From GCA-002728855 sp036340635 (lineage in GTDB: Bacteria > Bacteroidota > Bacteroidia > Flavobacteriales > Flavobacteriaceae), in contig JAYYYF010000021.1 in assembly GCA_036340635.1 (NCBI GenBank), positions 54,231-118,230 on the forward strand: a stretch of 64,000 nt of DNA, read 5' to 3'. Positions within the stretch are counted from its first letter, which is position 1. Each line of letters starts with the position of its first letter. Shown here in pieces: positions 53,291-62,285 of this stretch. The position numbers and the translations under genes were made by a program. The notes under the pieces were generated by a model, which was given only the letters and a program-made list of their open reading frames with translations, made no database searches and was not told where the DNA came from.

Positions 53291-54280
53291 TTATTTTTTA
53301 TTTTCTTTCAAAGCTACTAAAAGCATAGACTCGAAAAGTTCTTTGAGAGAAATATTTGCAGCTAAAACTTGTTTTGGTATAATACTTCCTTCTGTAAGCC
53401 CAGGAACAGTATTGATTTCTAGAAGGTGAGGTTTGTTTTCAACAATTATGAAGTCATTCCTTATTACACCTTTGAGATTAAGTTTTTCGTAGAGGTTTTT
53501 AGAGATTTCACTTATTATTTTCTTTAGACTTTCTGAAATATTTGCAGGAGTTATTTCTTGTGCTTTTCCCTTATATTTTGCCTCATAATCAAAAAAATCT
53601 TTTTCTGAAACTATTTCAGTTATTGGAAGAGTAATAATTTGACTTTGATTTTTATATACGCCAATAGAAACTTCTGTACCTTTCAATTCAGATTCAATAA
53701 TTATTTGATTATCCTCTTTAAAAGCAGATTCAATTCCAGCATTTAGGTTTTCTTTTACATTTATTTTATTAATTCCAAAGCTACTTCCAGATGAATTTGG
53801 CTTAACAAAACAGGGGAGTCCAATTTCATGAATCAATTTATCAATATTTATCGGGTCAGTTTTTTTTAACAAAACAGATTGTGCAGTTGAGATATTATTT
53901 TCTTTTGCAAAATCTACACATTTTTTTTTATTAAAAGTTAACTTTGCTGATTTGCTATTACAGCTAGTGAAGGGTATTTTTAAAGATTCTAAAATTCTAG
54001 CAAGTTTCCCATCTTCTCCTGGTGACCCATGAATGGCATTAAAAATAACATCAAAAAACAATTCTCTATTCCCTTTGACAAAGGAAAATTTTTCTTTTAT
54101 TATAGGGTATTTATTGTTTGTGTCATCTATAACAAACCAATTTTTTGAATTTATATCTATTCTATATGGGTTCCATTTTTCTTTATCCAGTGTTTTGTAA
54201 ACTTTGGTCCCACTTTTTATTGATATTTTTCTTTCAGATGAGAACCCTCCCATGGCAATTCCAAGAATTTTTTTGCGCAT
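53291..54280 (-). CDS. ddl: D-alanine--D-alanine ligase
   Basis: A 329-residue ATP-grasp enzyme that makes the peptidoglycan dipeptide. MGGFSSERKISIKSG is the start motif, IHGSPGEDGKLARILE the first substrate block, FVKPNSSGSSFGINKI the ATP loop and NDFIIVENKPHLLEINTVPGLTEGS holds the Mg-binding Glu and Asn plus the omega segment. Co-directional with coaD and divergent from the PASTA gene. Confidence 0.95.
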   Translation of the reverse strand: MRKKILGIAMGGFSSERKISIKSGTKVYKTLDKEKWNPYRIDINSKNWFVIDDTNNKYPIIKEKFSFVKGNRELFFDVIFNAIHGSPGEDGKLARILESLKIPFTSCNSKSAKLTFNKKKCVDFAKENNISTAQSVLLKKTDPINIDKLIHEIGLPCFVKPNSSGSSFGINKINVKENLNAGIESAFKEDNQIIIESELKGTEVSIGVYKNQSQIITLPITEIVSEKDFFDYEAKYKGKAQEITPANISESLKKIISEISKNLYEKLNLKGVIRNDFIIVENKPHLLEINTVPGLTEGSIIPKQVLAANISLKELFESMLLVALKENKK

Positions 54281-54371
54281 GATTTATTGTTTTAAACAAA
54301 GGTATTGTATTTAAAATTAATCCAAAAGACAAGCTATTTATTATATTTACAATTAATAATCTAATCATTTA

Positions 54372-54920
54372 ATGCGATTTTTTTTTAGTAGATCTTTTAT
54401 TTTAAATCTTGCTCTTGCTTTCTTAGCATTTATCTTTTTTTGTTATCTACTATTAACTTTTTTAAAATTTTTCACACATCATAATAATTTAGAAGAAGTT
54501 CCTGATTTGACAGGAGTTTTAATTGACGATGCACAAGAAATAATTTTTGATAGTAAGCTCAGATATGAAGTATTAGACTCTTCAAAATTCACACCGGAAT
54601 TTTCTCCATTAAGTGTTTTAGATCAAATTCCAAAGGCGGGAGATTTTGTTAAAAAAAATCGCAAAATATATTTGACTCTAAATCCTTCGGGTTATAGAAG
54701 AATCAGTATTCCAAATATTATTCAAATAACTAAAAGAAATGCAGAGACAAAATTAAAGTCTGTTGGCTTTGAATTAGGGCAAATATTTTACAGAGACAAC
54801 ATTGGAAAGGATATGGTTTTAGAAGTACGTTTTAATGGCAAAAAAATCCTCCCGGGGGAATTATTGCCAAAGACATCAAAGATTGATTTAGTTTTAGGTA
54901 ATGGGAAAAAAACAAATTAA
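54372..54920 (+). CDS. Membrane-anchored PASTA domain protein
   Basis: A 182-residue protein with one N-terminal transmembrane helix (about 10-33) and two PASTA repeats in the periplasm (VPDLTGVLIDDAQEII..., IPNIIQITKRNAETKLKSVGFELG...). PASTA domains bind peptidoglycan-like ligands or act as spacers. There is no kinase or transpeptidase domain. Its neighbour ddl is a cell-wall gene, which fits an envelope role. It overlaps rluD by 20 bases. Confidence 0.85.
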   Translation: MRFFFSRSFILNLALAFLAFIFFCYLLLTFLKFFTHHNNLEEVPDLTGVLIDDAQEIIFDSKLRYEVLDSSKFTPEFSPLSVLDQIPKAGDFVKKNRKIYLTLNPSGYRRISIPNIIQITKRNAETKLKSVGFELGQIFYRDNIGKDMVLEVRFNGKKILPGELLPKTSKIDLVLGNGKKTN

Positions 54921-55944
54921 CCTTTCGGCAGATGAATTATTTGAAGAACAAGAATTATATGAACATTTTTATTTCATAGTTGATTCAGGACAAAATCCTT
55001 TAAGGGTTGATAAATTTTTGATGAATCGTATTGAAAATGCAACAAGGAATAAAATTCAAAAAGCTGCAAAAAGTGGTAACATTAAAGTAAATGACCTAGT
55101 TGTAAAATCTAACTACAAAGTAAAAAAAGGAGATACAATTAAAATTTTATTTTCTTATCCCCCACATGAAAATCTTTTAGTTCCTGAGGACATCAAAATA
55201 GATATAGTTTATGAGGATAATGATTTACTAGTTGTAAATAAAAAAGCTGGCATGGTTGTTCATCCTGGTCATGGTAATTATTCAGGGACTTTACTAAATG
55301 GATTAATAAATTATTTTGAAAAATTACCCTTAAATTCTGATAACAGGCCAGGACTTGTCCATCGAATTGATAAAGATACGAGCGGGTTATTAGTTGTTGC
55401 TAAGACAGAGGAATCAATGGTTAGTTTAACAAAACAATTTCAAGATAAAATTTCAAACAGAAAATATCTTGCTTTAGTTTGGGGAGAAGTCAAAAATGAT
55501 ATTGGTAAAATTGAGGGAAACATTGGGAGAAGTATAAAAAATAGACTCCAAATGAGTGTTTATCCTGATGGAGATTTTGGCAAAAAAGCCATTACAAAAT
55601 ATAGAGTTATAAAACGTTTTGGATATGTAACTTTAGTAGAATGCGAATTAGAAACTGGAAGAACACACCAGATTAGGGTTCACATGAAGCATATAGGGCA
55701 TACATTATTTAATGATCTTCGTTATGGTGGAGACTCAATTTTGAAAGGGACTACTTTTTCTAAATACAAACAATTCGCGGACAATTGTTTTTCTATTCTT
55801 CCTGGTCAGGCACTTCATGCCAAAACCCTAGGATTTGTTCACCCAAAGTCAAAAAAATGGGTAGAATTTGATTCAGACCTTCCAAAAGATTTTACAAAAC
55901 TTCTTTCCAAGTGGGAAAATTATGCTGTTCACAAAAAAAAGTAA
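54901..55944 (+). CDS. rluD: RluA-family 23S rRNA pseudouridine synthase
   Basis: A 347-residue enzyme. An S4 RNA-binding domain (about 30-95, LRVDKFLMNRIENATRNKIQKA) precedes the catalytic domain with HRIDKDTSGLLVVAK, where D157 is the likely catalytic Asp. ECELETGRTHQIRVHMKHIGH is the conserved C-terminal block. RluD (positions 1911, 1915, 1917) is the likeliest assignment for this length with an S4 domain. The start overlaps the PASTA gene. Confidence 0.88.
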   Translation: MGKKQINLSADELFEEQELYEHFYFIVDSGQNPLRVDKFLMNRIENATRNKIQKAAKSGNIKVNDLVVKSNYKVKKGDTIKILFSYPPHENLLVPEDIKIDIVYEDNDLLVVNKKAGMVVHPGHGNYSGTLLNGLINYFEKLPLNSDNRPGLVHRIDKDTSGLLVVAKTEESMVSLTKQFQDKISNRKYLALVWGEVKNDIGKIEGNIGRSIKNRLQMSVYPDGDFGKKAITKYRVIKRFGYVTLVECELETGRTHQIRVHMKHIGHTLFNDLRYGGDSILKGTTFSKYKQFADNCFSILPGQALHAKTLGFVHPKSKKWVEFDSDLPKDFTKLLSKWENYAVHKKK

Positions 55945-55962
55945 TTTGAACATAATAATTAG

Positions 55963-55993
55963 TTGTATTTAACTCTAAATACTTTTATTTTTG
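55963..55993 (+). promoter_or_regulatory. Putative yaaA promoter
   Basis: TTG (55963-55965) and TATTTTTG (55986-55993) are 20 bases apart and fit the Bacteroidota consensus. The ATG follows 17 bases after the -7 box. Confidence 0.5.
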
Positions 55994-56009
55994 AACAAAA
56001 GATTATAGT

Positions 56010-56771
56010 ATGAAAATGATTATTTCTCCAGCAAAATCTTTGAATCTTAGGTCAGGTTTTCCTAAAAGCGAATTTTCACAACCCTGTTTTATAAATGAAG
56101 CTACTCAGATCAATAATTGTCTAAAAGAAAAATCCCCTGAGGATCTTTCAAAATTAATGAAAATTTCATCTAATTTGGCATCATTAAATTGGGAGAGAAA
56201 TCAAAATTTCAAGACTCCATTTGATCAAAAAAACTCAAGCCCTTCGATATATTTTTTTGATGGAGATGTATATAAGGGAATAGACTCTCAATCGATTTCT
56301 AAAGATAAAATAGAAAAGATGAATCAAAGCTTAAGAATTTTATCTGGATTATATGGAATACTTAAACCTCTTGATTTGATTCAACCTTATAGATTAGAAA
56401 TGGGAACAAATTTTGGCATGGGGAAGGATAAAAACTTATATGAGTTTTGGAAAGATAAAGTTACAGAGTATTTAAATTCTGAACTTTTAGAAAATGAATT
56501 GTTTCTAGATCTTGCAAGTGAAGAATATTCTTCAGTAGTTGAAAAGAATGCATTGAAAGCGAAAACGATTTCTCCAAAATTTAAAGATTTTAAAAACGGC
56601 AAGTTGAAAATAATTTCTTTTTATGCCAAAAAAGCAAGAGGGTTAATGGTCCGTTATATAATTGATAATAATATTGAGGACTATGATTCTATTTTAGGTT
56701 TTAATTATGAGGGATATGGTTACAGTGAAAAATATACTGAATCAGAATCTGAACCAGTATTTCTTCGCTAG
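56010..56771 (+). CDS. yaaA: Peroxide stress protein YaaA (DUF328/UPF0246)
   Basis: A 253-residue protein matching the family from MIISPAKSLN at the start through FDGDVYKGID, LRILSGLYGILKPLDLIQPYRLEMGT and the C-terminal LGFNYEGYGYSE. YaaA limits free iron and protects DNA during peroxide stress in E. coli. The first methionine (56010) and the third residue (56016) are both possible starts. Confidence 0.93.
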   Translation: MKMIISPAKSLNLRSGFPKSEFSQPCFINEATQINNCLKEKSPEDLSKLMKISSNLASLNWERNQNFKTPFDQKNSSPSIYFFDGDVYKGIDSQSISKDKIEKMNQSLRILSGLYGILKPLDLIQPYRLEMGTNFGMGKDKNLYEFWKDKVTEYLNSELLENELFLDLASEEYSSVVEKNALKAKTISPKFKDFKNGKLKIISFYAKKARGLMVRYIIDNNIEDYDSILGFNYEGYGYSEKYTESESEPVFLR

Positions 56772-56782
56772 AGTAAAATTAT

Positions 56783-56917
56783 TCAACTTTTTCTTTTTTT
56801 TGATTTGCTAGAGGAGTTCGCTTTATCAATAATTTTTTTCTTTTTTCTTTTTCTAAGAACCCCGTAGCTTTTATTTACAATTTTTCCTCTTTTCGTTTTT
56901 TTATCTCCTTTACCCAT
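56783..56917 (-). CDS. 30S ribosomal protein bTHX (Thx family), 44 residues
   Basis: A small, very basic protein that begins MGKGDKKTKRGKIVNKSYGV and continues with a lysine/arginine-rich tail ending KKRKS. The MGKGDKKTKRGK(I)-SYG pattern is the Thx family of ribosomal proteins, first found in Thermus and common in Bacteroidota. It fills the gap between yaaA and the GNAT gene and is short enough to be missed by length cut-offs. The reading frame is open from ATG at 56917 to TGA at 56785..56783. Confidence 0.85.
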   Translation of the reverse strand: MGKGDKKTKRGKIVNKSYGVLRKRKKKKIIDKANSSSKSKKRKS

Positions 56918-56950
56918 ATGCTAAATTTTGTTGCACTAATTTATCCACTT

Positions 56951-57403
56951 TTAATTAAATTTCAAATCTTGTGATTTATAAAAGCTTTGATGAACACCTG
57001 AATATTTTACTTCAAATACTTCCCCATATGGCTTATAATTATTTTTTAGATATAATTTTGATGCTTTGATTCTGGAGTTAAGCCAAATCAAATCAATAGA
57101 ATATTTCTCTTTTATAATTTTTTCTATTTCTTTCATTAAAGTAGAAGCAACTCCTTTGCCACGATATTCCTCTAATACTGCTACCCCTCTTATTTGATAA
57201 GCTTTTTTCTCAGGAAAATTCAGACATTTATTTGGCAGCGCACTTATAATTGCAATTAATTTATCTTTTTCAATTGCACAAAGATGGATTGAATTTGGAT
57301 TATTGTCATTTTCAAATTTACAGCTTTCCAAGGGTAATCCTTTTCTCAGTATTGGATGTCTAATCACATATGTCTCTTTTGCAGTTATTTTTTTGATAAT
57401 CAT
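56951..57403 (-). CDS. GNAT family N-acetyltransferase
   Basis: A 150-residue protein with the acetyl-CoA loop RGVAVLEEYRGKGVASTLM (Q/RxxGxG/A form) and a C-terminal LYLKNNYKPYGEVFEV. The substrate is unknown; it resembles ElaA-like enzymes. Its ATG overlaps the TGA of an upstream frame (57400-57555) as ATGA, which suggests former or present coupling. Confidence 0.82.
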   Translation of the reverse strand: MIIKKITAKETYVIRHPILRKGLPLESCKFENDNNPNSIHLCAIEKDKLIAIISALPNKCLNFPEKKAYQIRGVAVLEEYRGKGVASTLMKEIEKIIKEKYSIDLIWLNSRIKASKLYLKNNYKPYGEVFEVKYSGVHQSFYKSQDLKFN

Positions 57404-57555
57404 TTTAATAATTTATTATTTAATGAAAAAGCAACATAATGTATTCTTCCTTTGTCATCAAGATAATTTTTCCAGGTTACAAAATCTAATTTATCTTTTT
57501 CCTTATCACATTAAAATAATAGAATTATTAAAATAAAAATTATTCTGACAGACAT
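57400..57555 (-). pseudogene. Possible remnant of an exported lipoprotein gene (PQQ dehydrogenase N-terminus?)
   Basis: From ATG 57555 the frame reads a hydrophobic segment MSVRIIFILIILLF, then TAA (57513..57511), then CDKEKDK and WKNYLDDKGRIHY up to TGA 57402..57400. The stop sits exactly where a lipobox Ser/Ala before Cys would be, as if TCA had become TAA. W-x-x-Y-L-D-D-K-G-R-x-H-Y resembles the N-terminal propeller motif of PQQ-dependent dehydrogenases. The frame then ends at the GNAT start. It could be a chance AT-rich frame. The assignment is inference. Confidence 0.35.
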
Positions 57556-57649
57556 GTTTTTTAAAAAATGTAATAAAAGTTAAATTTTTTTAGACAAAAA
57601 TTAATTGATTTACTTTAGAATAATTTCATCGGCTTGTTATCTTTAGTGT

Positions 57650-58372
57650 ATGAAAAAGCTGTCAATCTTATTTTTTCTATTTTTTAGTTCCTTATTGTTT
57701 TCTCAAAACAGGGTGCCAATAAAAGGTAAGTTAATTTATCGCAATGTAAATGTAGTTGCTGCTAATGTTGTCAATAATACTGCTCAAATAAATACTATAA
57801 CAGATGCAAATGGAGAATTTGATATAGATGTTTTTTTAAATGATGAGATTATTTTTTCTTCTGTCCAATATCAAATTAAAGCGGTCAAGATTACAGAACA
57901 AATTTTAAGTAGTAAGAGATTGGTAGTTTCAATAAATGAGAAAATAACTGAACTTGAGGAAGTAGTAATAACACCTGATAATCAAGAAAAGTTTTTAGAT
58001 CTTAAAGAAGAAGAATTTAGAGGGTATGATTATACTTTTGATAAATCAACTAAAGTAGTAAATACTTTAACCGATGACAGGCAATTTACTGACGGATTAA
58101 ACATTGTCAACATTGCCAAATTAATATCTTCTATAATTGGATCAAAAAATGAAGTTGAAAAAGAACAACTAAAAGCTAGTGAAGTTTTGCCTTATGTTTT
58201 TAGGGATGATTTTTTTATTAATGATTTAAATTTAAAGCAAGATCAAATATTAGGATTTTTAGAATATGTTGATTCTAAGCTTCCTTCACAGAAATTATTG
58301 CAGGTTAGTCAGCAGTTTCAACTAATTAATTTTTTGATTATTGAAAGTGAAAATTATAAGAATCAATTGTAA
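57650..58372 (+). CDS. Exported protein with carboxypeptidase-like regulatory domain
   Basis: A 240-residue protein with a signal peptide (about 1-18, LLFSQ). Residues 20-105 form a CarbopepD_reg-type beta sandwich (KGKLIYRNVNVVAANVVNNTAQINTITDANGEFDI), ending in ITELEEVVITPD as in TonB-linked proteins. The remainder is helical and unassigned. No receptor barrel follows. A TATCTTTA box just before the ATG implies a very short leader. Confidence 0.75.
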   Translation: MKKLSILFFLFFSSLLFSQNRVPIKGKLIYRNVNVVAANVVNNTAQINTITDANGEFDIDVFLNDEIIFSSVQYQIKAVKITEQILSSKRLVVSINEKITELEEVVITPDNQEKFLDLKEEEFRGYDYTFDKSTKVVNTLTDDRQFTDGLNIVNIAKLISSIIGSKNEVEKEQLKASEVLPYVFRDDFFINDLNLKQDQILGFLEYVDSKLPSQKLLQVSQQFQLINFLIIESENYKNQL

Positions 58373-58389
58373 TTTATTATCTCATTTCA

Positions 58390-58905
58390 ATGAAAAATTT
58401 TTCTCAAAAAAAAATTAGTTTTCTTGTTTTTATACTGTTCATCTTATTTGTCAGGGCAGATAATCATAAATTTTATGTTAGTACTTCGATTGCTAAATTA
58501 ATTCAAGGTAAAAAGACCATTCAAGTTATTTCTCAAATTTTTATTGATGATTTAGAAAACACTCTTAAATTAAATTATGATAAGATTATAAAATTAGCTC
58601 CGGACAGCAATTCAATTATTGTTGACAGCCTTTTGAGTGATTACTTTCAAAATAATTTAAAATTTATTGAAAGCGGTAAAGTTTTAAATAGTTTTTTTGT
58701 TGGTAAAGAATATAAAAAGGATGTAGCTATATGTTACACAGAATTTTTTTTTGATTCAATACCTAAATCAGTTCAGGTCAGAAATACAATTCTTTTTGAT
58801 TTTACATTAGAACAAAAAAATATTTTCCATTTCCAAAATGAAAATTTAAGGAAAAGTTTCTTATTCCATCCAGATGAAAATACTTTTAGTATTAAATTGA
58901 GATAG
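58390..58905 (+). CDS. Exported DUF6702-like protein
   Basis: A 171-residue protein with a hydrophobic N-terminus (about 9-22) and a body starting HKFYVSTSIAKLIQGKKTIQVISQIFIDDLEN. The pattern matches the small DUF6702 family usually found just before an M1 peptidase in flavobacteria, as it is here. The function is unknown. It follows the previous gene by 17 bases. Confidence 0.7.
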   Translation: MKNFSQKKISFLVFILFILFVRADNHKFYVSTSIAKLIQGKKTIQVISQIFIDDLENTLKLNYDKIIKLAPDSNSIIVDSLLSDYFQNNLKFIESGKVLNSFFVGKEYKKDVAICYTEFFFDSIPKSVQVRNTILFDFTLEQKNIFHFQNENLRKSFLFHPDENTFSIKLR

Positions 58906-58976
58906 TCAAAGTAAAAGTATGAATTTGAATCAGAAACTTTAAATTTTGTAATTTAATCGCAGAAAATTAAAATTTT

Positions 58977-61283
58977 ATGAAACAAATAAAAGTTTTATTC
59001 TTGTTAAGTGCATTATTTTTTTATCCAAATGAACTAATCTCTCAGGAAAAAAGTGCTGAAACAAGACAGGAAGGGCATGTCAACAAAAACAAATTTAGAC
59101 AACTTTACGATGAATTTTCAACTCCAAATAATTACCGGACAGCTTCTGGAAAGCCAGGAAAAGATTATTACCAACAACAGGTTGATTATGTTATGGATAT
59201 TTTATTAGATGATGAAAATTCACGTCTTTATGGGGAAGAAAAAATAACTTATAAAAATAATTCCCCAGATGAATTAACTTATTTATGGGTACAATTGGAT
59301 CAGAACATTAGGGAAAAAGATTCTCCTACACTTATGAAGGATGGAGAAGGTGCCCAACCTCTAATGCAGGTTGAGGAATTTGTTTCTAATTATATGACAG
59401 AGCCTTTTGATGGTGGATTTAATGTAGAGTGGGTAAGAGATATGAATGGCAACTCTTTAGAGTACAATATAAACATGACAATGATGAGAATTGACCTTCC
59501 TAGAGGAATAAAAAGTGGCGAACAATATACTTTTTCAATTAAATGGTGGTATAACATTAATGATCATGTAAAAAACCGTGCTAGATCCGGTTATGAATAT
59601 TTCCCTATAGATAAAAATAAGCTTTATGTAATAGCACAGTTTTTCCCAAGACTTGCTGTATATAATGATGTAGAGGGATGGCAGAATCTTCAGTTTTGGG
59701 GAGATGGTGAGTTTGCCTTAAATTTTGGGAATTATCAGGTAAATCTTACTGTTCCTGCAGATCATACTGTTGAAGCAACAGGAGTTTTACAAAACCCTAA
59801 AGAGGTTTTGAGTCGAAAAAAATATGCCCTTTACAAAGAGGCTCAAAATAGTTTTGATAGACCCGTAATAATTGTCAATCAAGAAGATGCAGAAGAAAAT
59901 GAAAAACAGTTTTCAAAAAAGAATAAAACATGGAAATTTATAGCTGAAAATGTTCGTGATTTTGCCTTTGCTTCCTCTAGAAAATTTATTTGGGAAATGC
60001 AAGCTGTAAAGATTGGAAATAGAAAAGCAATGGCTGTTTCACTTTATCCCAAGGAAGGAAATCCTCTTTGGGAAGAATATTCAACAAAAGCGGTTGTACA
60101 AAGTTTAATAACATATTCTAAACACACTTTTGATTATCCATATCCTAAGGCGGTTTCGGTTCATTCAAAAAATCAAGGGATGGAGTATCCCATGATTTGT
60201 TGGAATTATGGGAGACCCGATGAGGATGGATCTTACTCAGATTCTGTAAAGTTTGGTATGATCAGCGTGATCATCCACGAAATAGGTCACAATTTTTTTC
60301 CTATGATCGTCAACTCTGATGAGCGACAATGGGGTTGGATGGATGAGGGTTTAGATACTTTTATGCAATATCTTACTGAGCAGGAGTTTGCTAAAACACA
60401 TCCTAATTCAATTGATGGTTTGGAAAAATATCCATCGAGAAGGGGAGAGCCCAAAGCTATTGTTAATTACATGTCTGGCGATCAGAGCTTCTTAGCTCCT
60501 ATTATGTCCAATCCTGAAAATGTTTATCAATTGGGGCCCAATGCTTATGGAAAACCCGCAACTGCTCTAAATATTTTGAGGGAAACTGTGATGGGTAAAG
60601 ATTTATTCGATCACGCTTTTAAAACCTATTCTCAAAGGTGGATGTTTAAACACCCTACTCCTGCTGATTTTTTTAGAACTATGGAAGATGCATCTGCCGT
60701 AGACTTGGATTGGTTTTGGAGAGGATGGTTTTATACCACTGACTATGTAGATATTGGGGTCAAATCGGTCAATCAATTTTTTGTTAGTGATGAACCTAGT
60801 AAGGAGGTCATTGAAATGCTCAAAAATTATGGTATGACTCAGGCTGATTTACCACCGGTGGTTTATACAATGGTAGAAGATGACGAAGATTTCAAATCAG
60901 AGTACAAATCTGGGAGCCCAATTGATCACTCGATGGATCTTAAATCTTATATGGATCAAAATTCTAATGAATTAAATTCTACTATTAAAATTCCAAAAAA
61001 CTTTTACGAAATCACTTTCGAAAAACCCGGAGGTTTGGTAATGCCAATTATTGTAGATTATACCTATGATGATGGTTCTACAGAACGAGTCAAATATCCA
61101 GTCCAAGTATGGAGAAAGAACGATAATGAAGTTAAAAAGGTTGTTGCAACTGATAAGAAAATCATAGGTATTAAGATTGATCCCGATTTTGAGACTGCAG
61201 ACGTTGACCTTACGAATAACAGTTGGCCTAAGGAACAGCAAATGTCAGAGTTCGATCAATTTAAAGCTAGGATGAAAAACTAA
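58977..61283 (+). CDS. Exported M1 family metallopeptidase
   Basis: A 768-residue aminopeptidase-like protein with a signal peptide (about 1-21). The zinc site H434-E435-I-G-H438 is followed by E457 in WGWMDEGLDTF, the HEXXH-x18-E arrangement of gluzincins. FDYPYPKAVSVHSKNQGMEYPMI takes the place of the GAMEN loop. The N-terminal domain binds substrate; the C-terminal 170 residues are acidic. Probably a periplasmic or outer-membrane peptidase for peptide feeding. Confidence 0.9.
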   Translation: MKQIKVLFLLSALFFYPNELISQEKSAETRQEGHVNKNKFRQLYDEFSTPNNYRTASGKPGKDYYQQQVDYVMDILLDDENSRLYGEEKITYKNNSPDELTYLWVQLDQNIREKDSPTLMKDGEGAQPLMQVEEFVSNYMTEPFDGGFNVEWVRDMNGNSLEYNINMTMMRIDLPRGIKSGEQYTFSIKWWYNINDHVKNRARSGYEYFPIDKNKLYVIAQFFPRLAVYNDVEGWQNLQFWGDGEFALNFGNYQVNLTVPADHTVEATGVLQNPKEVLSRKKYALYKEAQNSFDRPVIIVNQEDAEENEKQFSKKNKTWKFIAENVRDFAFASSRKFIWEMQAVKIGNRKAMAVSLYPKEGNPLWEEYSTKAVVQSLITYSKHTFDYPYPKAVSVHSKNQGMEYPMICWNYGRPDEDGSYSDSVKFGMISVIIHEIGHNFFPMIVNSDERQWGWMDEGLDTFMQYLTEQEFAKTHPNSIDGLEKYPSRRGEPKAIVNYMSGDQSFLAPIMSNPENVYQLGPNAYGKPATALNILRETVMGKDLFDHAFKTYSQRWMFKHPTPADFFRTMEDASAVDLDWFWRGWFYTTDYVDIGVKSVNQFFVSDEPSKEVIEMLKNYGMTQADLPPVVYTMVEDDEDFKSEYKSGSPIDHSMDLKSYMDQNSNELNSTIKIPKNFYEITFEKPGGLVMPIIVDYTYDDGSTERVKYPVQVWRKNDNEVKKVVATDKKIIGIKIDPDFETADVDLTNNSWPKEQQMSEFDQFKARMKN

Positions 61284-61341
61284 ATATATTGGGATGATCA
61301 TCATTTTATTGTAGATTTCCATATTTTAATGCTTTACCTTA

Positions 61342-61349
61342 TATCTTTG
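61342..61349 (+). promoter_or_regulatory. Putative -7 box of tatA
   Basis: TATCTTTG matches TAnnTTTG and lies 14 bases before the tatA ATG. No convincing -33 element is seen. Confidence 0.4.
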
Positions 61350-61363
61350 TCAAAAAATAACCT

Positions 61364-61636
61364 ATGTTTCTTTTTATTAGCGGTGCTGAAATTGTATTTA
61401 TATTTTTTGTTGTACTGCTTATTTTTGGTGCCGATAAAATCCCTTCTATTGCAAGAACATTGGCCAAGGGCGTTAATCAGGTGAGGAATGCTACTAATGA
61501 AATTAAAACAGAAATTCAAAAGTCTGTTGATACAAAAAACCCTGCTATTGATGCGGGTAAAGGAATAAAAAAACAAGTGGATAAGGTGAAAGAGGACTTT
61601 GATGAATTGACCGATTCAATCAAAAGAGACCTCTAG
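61364..61636 (+). CDS. tatA: Twin-arginine translocase subunit TatA/TatE
   Basis: A 90-residue protein with one N-terminal helix (about 6-22), the FGADKIPSIARTLAKGVNQVR amphipathic region typical of TatA, and a charged tail. It forms the pore of the Tat export path for folded proteins. tatC is not in the window. The stop is shared with the convergent methyltransferase in CTAG. Confidence 0.9.
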   Translation: MFLFISGAEIVFIFFVVLLIFGADKIPSIARTLAKGVNQVRNATNEIKTEIQKSVDTKNPAIDAGKGIKKQVDKVKEDFDELTDSIKRDL

Positions 61637-62277
61637 ATTTTTCTACAAATCATCAGACCGTCTCTGAGAGGAATAAGCATGTTTTCAACTTTTTTCTCTG
61701 CCATCACCTTTGCGTTAAAATTTTTGAGTCCTAAAGTATCTAATTCTTTTTTTGAAGGATTTTCGTTAAGTACTTTACCACTCCACAAAACATTATCAGC
61801 AATTATTATTCCACCCGAATTTAATTTAGGAAGGATAAGGTCAAAATAATAACTGTAGTTGGGCTTGTCTGCATCGATAAATACCAAATCAAAATTTAAA
61901 TCAAGTTCAGGAATAATTTTTTTTGCATCACCGTAATGACAAAAGATTTGCTTTTTATAGCTACTCTTGTCAAAATATTTTTTTTGGAAATCATACAACT
62001 CCTCGTTGATTTCGATGGTGTGAATGGAGCCATTTTCTACTAATCCTTCAGCAAGGCAAAGCGTAGCGTAGCCAGTAAAAGTACCAACTTCAAGTATTTT
62101 TTCTGGTCGAGTCAAATGGGAGATCAGGCTTAAAAACCTGCCCTGTAAATGACCACTAATCATCCTTGGTTGTAATATTTTTTGATGGGTTTCCTTTTGG
62201 AGAGCTTTTAGCAGTTCGGATTCCTTTTGTGAATGGCTTTCGGCATATTGTATGATTTCATAATCGATAAAATCCAT
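61633..62277 (-). CDS. Class I SAM-dependent O-methyltransferase
   Basis: A 214-residue protein of the O-methyltransferase 3 (catechol/caffeoyl-CoA-like) family. ILEVGTFTGYATLCLAEGL is motif I, DLVFIDADKPNYSYYFDLILPKL holds the metal-binding Asp, and GGIIIADNVLWSGKV supplies the next metal ligands. Substrate unknown; tRNA 5-hydroxyuridine methylation by TrmR-like members is one possibility. It is the last of a minus-strand run with a flavin reductase. Confidence 0.85.
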   Translation of the reverse strand: MDFIDYEIIQYAESHSQKESELLKALQKETHQKILQPRMISGHLQGRFLSLISHLTRPEKILEVGTFTGYATLCLAEGLVENGSIHTIEINEELYDFQKKYFDKSSYKKQIFCHYGDAKKIIPELDLNFDLVFIDADKPNYSYYFDLILPKLNSGGIIIADNVLWSGKVLNENPSKKELDTLGLKNFNAKVMAEKKVENMLIPLRDGLMICRKI

Positions 62278-62285
62278 CGTGAGGT

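Noticed and set aside
57423..57536. Small plus-strand frame of 37 residues upstream of the 57650 gene
   Set aside because: It has no recognisable domain or start signal and is antisense to the possible gene remnant.
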